A stretch of 64,000 nucleotides of DNA, from NCBI GenBank assembly GCA_029204045.2, contig CM055080.1, positions 9,561,491-9,625,490 on the forward strand. The letters run 5' to 3'. This DNA is from Tillandsia leiboldiana. Taxonomy: Eukaryota > Streptophyta > Magnoliopsida > Poales > Bromeliaceae. Position numbers and translations under genes: made by a program. The notes under the pieces are model-generated. The model was not told where the DNA came from, did not search any database, and worked only from the letters and a program-made list of their open reading frames with translations. Below are positions 33,812 through 45,800 of the stretch, piece after piece (position 1 is the first letter of the stretch; the number at the start of each line of letters is the position of its first letter).

Positions 33812-36800
33812 CACTAGGCCTCTCGACCAGCACCCGAGGACTTCTCAAGCAGGGCTTTATCCCCTCCGTCGGTATAGGGTTTCCTTCACTCGCATTTTGC
33901 AGCACCCGAGGACCGCTCTCTCTCTCGACCTTGAAAATAAAGATTATTTACAGGTACATTCAATCCCAGCCATCCCTATTAGGTCTGCATGCTATATAGC
34001 TCTCCATTCCAAATTCATATAGATGGGTTAAGCACAGTTATAGATGTTCCATCTACAGCTATGGATGGGTTTTGTACAATTTCAATTTGCCACCCAATTA
34101 GACCATTTCTTTTGTACAGAAATAAGTGTACCGGTACAATGTGTACCGGTACCAACCTAAGGAACACATATGTACCGGTACACTTATTTGTGTACCGGAA
34201 TACCCCTGTAATATTGGTGTCAAGAAATTAAAGCAAAAAACACTGCAACATCTACCTTAATCTTCTAGAGGAGATTATAACCATTCATTCCAGGCATGCT
34301 ATAGGCTGTGATGATAAAATTAACCTCAATGGACTGAATTCTTGTAATTGTTCAGGACTATTGACCTTTTAAAGAGCTGTACAACATTAATATATGGGTA
34401 CCATATATTACAATTGTTACAATTGTAACATTTTGCAATTAGTCAGGAATATTGGTTTAGGTAACAGCTATATATGCTTTCTGTAAAGTCATATAGACAA
34501 AACGGATTAGTTGTATGCTTTCCTTGCTTTCATCAGTGCATATATAGCTCTTTAAACAGTCCATATTGCTTCGAATAGTCCATAAATTCATGTTGTACTA
34601 AGATATGATTTAATCAATACAAACTGATATGGTGATTATAATGTAGCTGAAGATATGGTTTCTACCAGAGCTATGTCATCGAGCAGAGTGGCCAAGGAGG
34701 CCACCACTAGTAGTCATGGTAGGAGAAATAGCCCAACGAAGACTCAATTGGTTTGTGAAAGATGTTTTCCAAAACATCTATACAATACGATGAATGTACA
34801 AGAGTCTCCCAAGACTGAGGCCAACTATACCACTGCTGGCCCAGCACTAAGGGAAGTTATCTCTACTGAACAAATGGCACTCTTGAGAACAACGCCATTT
34901 GCTTCATATATTGACCTTCCACCTCTAAAGCAAGACCTTGTATTAGTGGATACTCTCCTAAGTTTTTGGGATGAGGAGAACAGAGGTGTTAGAATCGGAG
35001 ATACTTTCATTCCCCTGATTCCAGATGAAATAGCTGTTTTGGTTGGGCTACCGACGCAGGGGGAGCAGATAGAATGGTCAAAAAAGAGTATAAATTCTAA
35101 TATTTTTGATAAATACTTTAATGGCGAGTATAAGCACGCCGATAAAAGAATACTTCGTCATATCTTATACACTCTTGCTGGACAGCAGGGTGGGGACGCC
35201 GTCACCGATTTTGTCTCCATTTTTGTATTATATGTTTTTGCGACGGTTCTCTTTCCCACTAGCCACTACAATGTGCCGAAGGCTCTGTATAGATATATAG
35301 ATGATATACATAGAATAGACGACTATGCCTGGGGGCATACTGTATATAATTTTCTTGTAAGTTCTATTTCCAAAGCATCCCGTAATGTAAAGCGTCGGAA
35401 TAGAGGGGACGAAATATGGGCTATATACCTGTCCCCTTGTGAATACAGTGGTGGCCTTGTAAAATTTAATTGTAAATTTAGTTGTAGTGGCGCCCTTGTA
35501 AAAGGGAACACTTGTAAAAGTTAAAATTTAATTTTAATTGAACAAGTGTTCCATCTTATTAAAATTATATAAAATCTGACCATGCGTACCGGTACAAAAT
35601 TAGCCGTACCGGTACTGATGTACCAATTGTTCCGGTACACATCCAAGTTCCTCAAAATCCGAAAGCATAACACTTGAATTCATCCATCAGTACCGGTTCT
35701 CAACTCAGTGTACCGGTACAAAGTGAGGAATCAAAGTGTGTTGCTTTCGGGTTTTGAGAAACTTGGATGTGTACCGAAACAATTTGTACCGGTACTCAAT
35801 GATTAGTACCGGTACTAATTCACGATTGCAAGTGTGAGGCTTTCGGGTTTTGAGAAACTTGGATGTGTACCGTAACCATTTGTTCCGGTACGAAATGATC
35901 AGTACCGGTATTAATTATGGGTTGCAAGTGTGAGGCTTTCCGGTTTTGAGGAACTTGGATGTGTACCGGAACAATATGTACCGGTACTCAATGATAAGTA
36001 CCGGTACTAATTCACGATTGCAAGTGTGAGGCTTTCCGGTTTTGAGGAACTTGGATGTGTACCGGAACAATTTGTACCGATACTCAATGATTAGTACCGA
36101 ACTAATTCACGATTGCAAGTGTGAGGCTTTCGGGTTTTGAGGAACTTGGATGTGTACCGGAACAATATGTACCGGTACTCAATGATAAGTACCGGTACTA
36201 ATTCACGATTGCAAGTGTGAGGCTTTCGGGTTTTGAGGAACTTGGATGTGTACCGAAACAATTTGTACCGGTACTCAATGATTAGTACCGGTACTAATTC
36301 ACGATTGCAAGTGTGAGGCTTTCGGGTTTTGAGGAACTTGGATGTGTACCGGAACCATGTGTGCCGGTACTCACTCCTGAGTACCGGTACTCAATCCTGA
36401 GTACCGGTATAGTGTCAGGAATCCAAGTGTGTAGCCTCAATAAATTATTTTCTCACTATTATATGCCAATTTTACATAAATTTGTAAATATTACAATTAA
36501 TAATGTTGGCAGTAAAAAGGAAATATAATATTTAAATTTAGTAATAGAAAAGTTTACAAGGGGAGAAGGGCACACCTATATTAATATATATAGAAGATAC
36601 TGTGCTACGGGGGTGCATGAGGCTCATTCAGATAAACATATAAATTGCACTGACTACTATTTAGTACAGCTATACATATGTTCTAATGTTCATCTTGTAT
36701 ATTCACATTACAATATAAGTTGTTCAACTGTTCATCTTGTATCAATAGCGGTTCAATTTTGGCATCTGAACAGCTATTGATAAGTTATTCATACATTCAT

Positions 36801-39800
36801 ATATACAAGAAGGTACATTTATACATTTATACATTCATACTTTCATACATTTATAGAACAGTCTAAAAGTACTCCACACCCGTAAAAGGGAACACAAAAT
36901 ACATCTTAGTTTCGTACATCTTAGCACAATATACAACTTACAATGACGAAACCACATTCTCAAGAGTGAAGATCAATAAGTATCTTGGGGACGTTTCAGA
37001 ATGTGAAGCCCTACACTGAAGCATCGTCGACGCGTGCGCCTCACCGTCGGGAACATCACAGCTCGTCCGGGCACCAAGAGAATGTTACATATGGAGTCGT
37101 TGGATAAAGACTTCCAATCGATGAAGAAAAGATTCGAAGAAGGATTCAAGAAGCTCGAGGATGGATTAAAGAAAATTTTAGATTTCCCTAGGTGCCGACA
37201 TGATGATACGATTTCAGGTGATGCCGGACCTAGTTCTTCCCATCAACCCGACGATGATGCTGCCCACGAGGATGAGTGATACTTATGTTTATTTACCGTG
37301 CATTGTAACTTTTGATTTATTGACTTTCGTTTTTTTATCATTGTACCAAATATTACTGTACTGTGCTAAATTTTCGTACATTACAATAATATTTCGTACA
37401 ATGATAAAAAAACGAGAGTAAAGCAATCAAAAGTTAAAATGCACGTTAAATAAACATAAGTATCACTCATCCTCGTGGGTAGCATCATGGTCGGGTTGAT
37501 GGGAAAAACTAGGTCCGGCATCACCTGGAATCGTATCATCATGTCGGCACCCAAGGAAATCCAAAATTTTCTTTAAGCCATCCTCAAGTTTCTTGAATCC
37601 TTCTTCGAATCTTTTCTTCATCGATTGGAAGTCTTTATCCAACGACTCCATATGTAACATTCTCTTGGTGCCCGGACGAGCTGTGATGTTCCCGACGGTG
37701 AGGCGCACGCGTCGACGATGCTTCAGTGTAGGGCTTCACATTCTGAAACGTCCCCAAGATACTTATTGATCTTCACTCTTGAGAATGTGGTTTCGTCATT
37801 GTAAGTTGTATATTGTGCTAAGATGTACGAAACTAAGATGTATTTTGTGTTCCCTTTTACGGGTGTGGAGTACTTTTAGACTGTTCTATAAATGTATGAA
37901 AGTATGAATGTATAAATGTATAAATGTACCTTCTTGTATATATGAATGTATGAATAACTTATCAATAGCTGTTCAGATGCCAAAAATGAACCGCTATTGA
38001 TACAAGATGAACAGTTGAACAACTTATATTGTAATGTGAATATACAAGATGAACATTAGAACATATGTATAGCTGTACTAAATAGTAGTCAGTGCAATTT
38101 ATATGTTTATCTGAATGAGCCTCATGCACCCCCGTAGCACAGTATCTTCTATATATATTAATATAGGTGTGCCCTTCTCCTCTTGTAAACTTTTCTATTA
38201 CTAAATTTAAATATTATATTTCCTTTTTACTGCCAACATTATTAATTGTAATATTTACAAATTTATGTAAAATTGGCATATAATAGTGAGAAAATAATTT
38301 ATTGAGGCTACACACTTGGATTCCTGACACTATACCGGTACTCAGGATTGAGTACCGGTACTCAGGAGTGAGTACCGGTACACATGGTTCCGATACACAT
38401 CCAAGTTCCTCAAAACCCGAAAGCCTCACACTTGCAATCGTGAATTAGTACCGGTACTAATCATTGAGTACCGGTACAAATTGTTTCGATACACATCCAA
38501 GTTCCTCAAAACCCGAAAGCCTCACACTTGCAATCGTGAATTAGTACCGGTACTTATCATTGAGTACCGGTACATATTGTTCCGGTACACATCCAAGTTC
38601 CTCAAAACCCGAAAGCCTCACACTTGCAATCGTGAATTAGTTCGGTACTAATCATTGAGTATCGGTACAAATTGTTCCGGTACACATCCAAGTTCCTCAA
38701 AACCCGAAAGCCTCACACTTGCAATCGTGAATTAGTACCGGTACTTATCATTGAGTACCGGTACATATTGTTCCGGTACACATCCAAGTTCCTCAAAACC
38801 GAAAAGCCTCACACTTGCAACCCTCAATTAATACCGGTACTAATCATTTCGTACCGGAACAAATGGTTACGGTACACATCCAAGTTCCTCAAAACCCGAA
38901 AGCCTCACACTTGCAATCGTGAATTAATACCGATACTAATCATTGAGTACCGGTACAGATTGTTCCGGTACACATCCAAGTTCCTCAAAACCCGAAAGCA
39001 ACACACTTTGATTCCTCACTTTGTACCGGTACACAGAGTTGAGAACCGGTACTGATGGATGAATCCAAGTGTTATGCTTTCGGATTTTGAGGAACTTGGA
39101 TGTGTACCGGAACAATTGGTACATCAGTACCGGTACGGCTAATTTCGTACCGGTACGCATGGTCAGATTTTATATAATTTTAATAAGATGGAACACTTGT
39201 TCAATTAAAATTAAATTTTAACTTTTACAAGTGTTCCCTTTTACAAGGGCACCACTACAATTAAAATTACAATTAAATTTTACAAGGCCACCACTATATT
39301 CACAAGGGGACAGGTATATAGCCCATATTTCGTCCCCTCTATTCCAACGCTTTACATGACGGGATGCTTTGGAAATAGAACTTACAAGAAAATTATATAC
39401 AGTATGCCCCCAGGCATAGTCGTCTATTCTATGTATATCATCTATATATCTATACAGAGCCTTCGGCACATTGTAGTGGCTAGTGGGAAAGAGAACCGTC
39501 GCAAAAACATATAATACAAAAATGGAGACAAAATCGGTGACGGCGTCCCCACCCTGCTGTCCAGCAAGAGTGTATAAGATATGACGAAGTATTCTTTTAT
39601 CGGCGTGCTTATACTCGCCATTAAAGTATTTATCAAAAATATTAGAATTTATACTCTTTTTTGACCATTCTATCTGCTCCCCCTGCGTCGGTAGCCCAAC
39701 CAAAACAGCTATTTCATCTGGAATCAGGGGAATGAAAGTATCTCCGATTCTAACACCTCTGTTCTCCTCATCCCAAAAACTTAGGAGAGTATCCACTAAT

Positions 39801-42800
39801 ACAAGGTCTTGCTTTAGAGGTGGAAGGTCAATATATGAAGCAAATGGCGTTGTTCTCAAGAGTGCCATTTGTTCAGTAGAGATAACTTCCCTTAGTGCTG
39901 GGCCAGCAGTGGTATAGTTGGCCTCAGTCTTGGGAGACTCTTGTACATTCATCGTATTGTATAGATGTTTTGGAAAACATCTTTCACAAACCAATTGAGT
40001 CTTCGTTGGGCTATTTCTCCTACCATGACTACTAGTGGTGGCCTCCTTGGCCACTCTGCTCGATGACATAGCTCTGGTAGAAACCATATCTTCAGCTGCA
40101 TTATAATCACCATATCAGTTTGTATTGATTAAATCACATCTTAGTACAACATGAATTTATGGACTATTCGAATCAATATGGACTGTTTAAAAAGCTATAT
40201 ATGCACTGATGAAAGCAAGGAAAGCATACAACTAATCCATTTTGTCTATATGACTTTACAAAAAGCATATATAGCTGTTACCTAAACCAATATTCCTGAC
40301 TAATAGCAAAATGTTACAATTGTAACAATTGTAATATATGGTACCCATATATTAATGTTGTACAGCTCTTTAAAAGGTCAATAGTCCTGAACAATTACAA
40401 GAATTCAGTCCATTGAGGTTAATTTTATCATCACAGCCTATAGCATGCCTGGAATGAATGGTTGTAATCTCCTCTAGAAGATTAAGGTAGATGTTGCAGT
40501 GTTTTTTGCTTTAACTTCTTGACACCAATATTACAAGGGTATTCCGGTACACAAATAAGTGTACCGGTACACAAATAAGTGTACCGGTACACAAATAAGT
40601 GTACCGGTACATATGTGTTCCTTAGGTTGGTACCGGTACACAATGTACACAATGTACCGGTACACTTATTTCTGTACAAAAGAAATGGTCTAATTGGGTG
40701 GCAAATTGAAATTGTACAAAACCCATCCATAGCTGTAGATGGAACATCTATAACTGTGCTTAACCCATCTATATGAATTTGGAATGGAGAGCTATATAGC
40801 ATGCAGACCTAACAGGGATGGCTGGGATTGAATGTACCTGTAAATAATCTTTATTTTCAAGGTCGAGAGAGAGAGCGGTCCTCGGGTGCTGCAAAATGCG
40901 AGTGAAGGAAACCCTATACCGACGGAGGGGATAAAGCCCTGCTTGAGAAGTCTTCGGGTGCTGGTCGAGAGGCCTAGCGAGCGAGAGAGAGAGAGAGAGA
41001 GAGCCCTAGCAAGCGAGAGAGAGCGAGCGCGAGAGAGCCCTAGCGAGCGAGCGCGAGAGAGCCCTAGCGAGCGAGCGCGAGAGAGAGAGGGGCAATTTTG
41101 GTGGAGGGAGTGGAGAGAGGGAAAATGCGGCGTGTTTGACGGAGAGAGGGAAATGGGGGCGTTTTAGAAATAGAGAGAGAGAGTGAGAGAGTGGGTGTGA
41201 GTAGGGGAGAGGGTGTGAGAATAGGCGGCTGGGATTTTTACTTTCAATCCCAGCCGCCCCTGTTAGGGGTGTATGATATACACCCCTAACAGGGGTGTAC
41301 CAATAGCACTCCCCTAATAAAGGGCAGTACAAATATACTCAAAAAAAAAAAAAAAAAAAATGCACAGGAGAATGTGACGCAACATACTGAGTAGAGCACT
41401 GATGAATGCAGATTTTCCAACATTTGCTGACCCCTGAATTGATGATGGAAACAATATAAGAATAAAGTACATAGATAAAATGTTGGCTATGAACTATAAA
41501 ACAAAGAGAAACCGGTCATATTAATTCAGTTCATGTAACCAAATACTCAGCATTAAGAGTAACAAAGAAACTGAGTAACTTTGAGACTTCATTTTCCCTA
41601 TTAAAATTAAAAAGTACCAAAGGATTCTTACAACTCGTTTCTGCTTCAATTAACCCAACTGTTTTATTCCAGAGTTACTGATGACCATCTTCTTGCATGT
41701 CATTTCAATCTTAATTGCCGGTTCAAATTTCTAAAAGTCATATATGACCATGTAGGAGGGAATCACTTAAAGCTTATATACAAGCCATCAAAATAGATCA
41801 GATGAATCAGGATAATGGAAAAGAGGTAGGCTTCGAACAATTCCAGGATGTATAGACCTTGTGAAGAAGAAATTTGTTGCCAAGAAGTATTTGAGCAGCA
41901 GTTTTCTTCTGCTTCCTGCAACTGAAATCATATGCACAAGAGAAGGATTCTGAATAGCTTACTAACTTGAATAGGCAACAGAGTGGAGGAGAAAGCTGCA
42001 GCATTTCACTATTCTGCAGACGTTGGCACTTTGGTTTGTTTCCGATAAAAAAGATATAGTAGAATAACTAGAGTTTAAAATAGAAAGAGACAAGAAGGGA
42101 AGCAAGTTGCACAAATGAAACAGAGAGCCATGAAGATCTCTCAAGTGGACGGTATCCATGATTATACGGATTATTCCTAGTTTTCTACTGGTATGGGCGC
42201 AACTGCAACTTTCGAAAGGTATACATGCAAATATAGGCAACATGTATACAGGGGTGGGAGAAAATTTGCCACTTTTGATGGTTGTACATGCAAAATTGTG
42301 TATTTTGGAGAGTGAAAAAAAAGCCCCTCTTCACAGTTCGATCCCGAATCTTCCCAGTCTGTACCAATCTTAGTTCCTCCGTTAAACTCCTCCCAAACTC
42401 CGTTAAAAATGGACAGTAATTGTCCACATAATTGCCATTCAAGTAATATATCAACCCTATCAGACAATTAGAGTGCAAACGATGATTAAATGGCAAACAA
42501 AGGCATTATTCATTAACCATTTATTGGAAGGAACCAAACTGTAACAGGACACAAGATAGGGATCCAATTAATGGAGAATTGACAGGTTAAGGTCCAACTG
42601 AAACTGAGGTAAAGGTTGAGGACCTCCTAGAAAACTTATCCATGTATAACTACAATGGTTAACATTTTAAGCAACATGACATCCGATGATTTTGAGAAGG
42701 CAACAACAAGAAAACAACGACTGCATAGCAGAAATTCGCTGAAACATTGCTGATGAAGGATCCAAAAAAATTTCTTAATATTTTGTGTACAAGAGATGCT

Positions 42801-45800
42801 TACCAGGATGTAGACATCCCGACCCTGCATGAGAAGTAAAAGAACAATTCCAATTAGTTGTCACTTTGGTAAAAATAAGCCAAGGGTTAGATCCAAATTA
42901 ATGAAAAAACAGCTATCCATTTAAACGTTCTTCAGCAAATGATTATGTCAAGAAAAAAGAGACAGAGGAAAGAAGTAACACATAACAGAAGATTCAACAC
43001 ACATTTTCTTAAAGATCGCAGAAACCACTTAAATTACAAGGAGTGAAACTCTCAAGCAAACTTCTTTCAGAAAATGCATTGCTAACATAACTGCATAATG
43101 AAACATATACTGCCAATCTCCACAGCACTTTGCAGACTTTGGAATTACCACATAAGAAAGACATAATAACGAATGTCAAGGTGCAAAAGTTTGTCTTACC
43201 CAACCAATATCACAAAATATTAGGGAATGCTCAACATTCGATTTCTAGCATTTCTGGACATTCAGTATGCTATCGACTTTCCTGTACCAAAGAGGTCTGA
43301 TAGCCCACTTGACAAAGAAGCAAATTATATGCCTATAATTTATCATCCAAAATGTTAACTGTGGAATGAAAGCAACAAGTTGAACATAAGAATGCTCCCG
43401 GGAAATATCTAGCAGAGTATGTCATTATATCTAGAAATGGTTGATACTAATTGCAAAGTGAAAGTAAAATCAGTGATATAATTCAAAAAATTAGTTAAAT
43501 TCGAGCTACAGAACTAAATTTAAGCATATCAAAAGGATACAACCAAGTAATGAAATTTAAATATTGATGTATATAAAAAGGTGAACCTTTTTCTCCTTTT
43601 GAATCTCTGCTATAACTCCAGCAATGCCAACCAAGGATTTTGAGCTTGTCAAATGGACGCTAAGGACACTGCAATTATAAGGCATAGTTTAATATAAACT
43701 TTTGATTGTTTTCCACCAAAAAAGCTGCATTAGGGAGAGGGAAAAAGATAAAACCAAGAATGGAGTTGAAAACCCAACAATCTATTAATAAACCAACAGC
43801 TGTATTCCCTGCATGGTGATTATTCTCAACCAAAGAGGACGTTTGTTTCTCTGTAAGTGGTGGGCATGTTGGACCTTTGGTGTAATTCATGGCTTTTTCT
43901 GTTTGGTTTGTTCTTCACCAGAAAGATTGAACGAATGGGAAATGGCCCAGGAATACTCCAGCCATACCCGCTCATGTGCATGGTGGAAATCACGTGAATC
44001 ATGCCGTGTGCACTAACAAAGGAGTAAGGAGGAAACAAGAATACATGCCACTAAATGGCAGATACGGGAATTAAAATTTAGGAACTTTCGGAACTGAAGA
44101 AACTTAGGGCCATCACTATTCCGGTATTACCTAATACCATGTTACCCAAAAGATCGATCTGATGGAAACCAGGAATAGTTTTAACAGTTCTTGCTTCTTT
44201 TTGTTTTCTTTCTTAACACAAATTCTATATGACAGACTGATTAGACGGATAAAGCAGTGCTTGTAAAGTTGTAATACATCCATTTATAGGGTTTGTTTGG
44301 CAACGAAAAAACAACAACTTGGAGGTAACCTTTTTGGTTTTTTGCTTCTATTTTTTTTTTAAGATGTCTTTTGGCATCTGACTCAATTGCTTTACAAGCT
44401 AGCCAACAATGACAAAAATAAATAAGTCTAGCAACCAACATATCCAACAACATAAAAATATCATTTGTAAAACCAAGAAAAAGGAAACAATATCAAACAA
44501 GACCATAAAGTTCAATTAAATTTTATATTTTTTTAAATGAAAGAGCAATGAGTTTACTCCATTATTTGATGTATATTAGAAAAGATACAATAATGACATA
44601 AAACTGAAACAAGCATTTAAGGCCCCGTTTGTTTCGGAAACAAGACCTGGAATAAGGTCTTGTTCCAGCTTTGTTTCCCAAACGCGTTTGGTTAAGGATG
44701 GAAACATCAGTTCTCGTTTTCTTGGAATAAGCTGGTATAAGGCTGAAACTACTGTTCCAGCCTATTTCTAGAACAAAACTTGTTCCCATTTGAGAATAAG
44801 CTTAATTAAAATAAATATAATTTTAATTATTGTATTATCACTTTAATTAATCTAATATTTTAACTAATTTAGTTATTTTATTAACTAATTATTTAAGTAT
44901 TTAGATAATTAACTAATTAAATTATTAAATTATTAAATTATTTGTAGTTAATTAAATTATTAATTATTAATAATATTCATTATTGTTAATTATTTTATCA
45001 ATTAATTATGAATAAACTTAATTAAAATAAATATAATTTTAATTATTGTATTAACTCTTTAATTAATCTGATATTTTTACTAATCTAATTATTTTATTAA
45101 CTAATTATCTAACGATTAGATAATTAACTAATTAATTTATTAAATTATTTATAATCAATTGAATTATTTATTAATAATACTCATTATTGTTAATTATTTT
45201 ATCAATTAATATTCAAAGTTATCTGATAATAGTTAATTAAATAAGTTAAATTATTATTTAATTAATATTTTATATTAATTATTTAGATAAAATATTATTA
45301 TTTTAAAATTATAATTACTCTTATTCTCACTATTTCAATATAACTATCCAACCACTATTTTTCTTATTCCTAGGAACAACCCAATTTTCATCCAAACATA
45401 AAATTGGTCTTATTCCTGCTTGTTCCTGAACTTACACATATCCCTAAAATAAGCAGTTCTAGCTCATATCTGAACCAAACGCAACCTAAGGAGTTAAAAC
45501 GACATATAAAATGATTAAATTACGATATGAGAAAAAACAAATGGCCCTAATATTATTCAAGTCATAACGAGGAAGATGACGATATGCTGCCATTTGGATT
45601 TGGATTAAAAACAAATGAAATAAGCAGACACTTACTTAAGCTTCCTCTTGATGATGGCCTCAACAATCCAGTCACCAACACAATTTAAATCAGTCTCTCG
45701 TGGAAGGAGATCAACCTGAAAAGGTGTTGCTTTAATTGTCTAATAACAGGGGATGCTATGGAGTACCAAACCATTACAAGGATAACCACCTTTGTGACTA

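Larger units (their letters stand above)
33489..41314. mobile_element. Palindromic Mutator-type element with ~3.9-kb arms, inside NOA1 intron 7
   Basis: Both ends read GGGGAGTGCTATTGGTACAC as inverted copies. An exact 9-bp duplication TAATAAAGG flanks the element (33480-33488 and 41315-41323). The two arms are inverted copies of each other over their whole length and meet at a spacer of under 50 bp near 37371. The 289-residue ORFs of the two arms differ at only four positions. The right arm has extra ACAAATAAGTGTACCGGTAC repeats near 40560. The arms carry terminal hairpins, (TC)n tracts, a plant-mobile-domain-like ORF, a GTACCGGTAC minisatellite and a second short ORF. No MuDR-type transposase is visible, so it is non-autonomous. 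TIR and duplication length put it in the same family as the 172-bp MITEs. Confidence 0.92.

Noticed and set aside
33617..33814. Ser-Glu-Arg-rich frame in the palindrome arm, and its mirror near 41006-41332
   Set aside because: Produced by (TC)n/(GA)n simple sequence; no domain and no initiation context.
38672..39055. 127-codon repeat frame over the GTACCGGTAC minisatellite
   Set aside because: The unit length is close to a multiple of three, so a frame stays open by chance. The left arm has no equivalent intact frame of this length.
41807..42496. Several overlapping minus-strand frames in NOA1 intron 6
   Set aside because: They lie between exons 6 and 7, whose junction is in phase without them, and show no similarity to the GTPase or to known domains.
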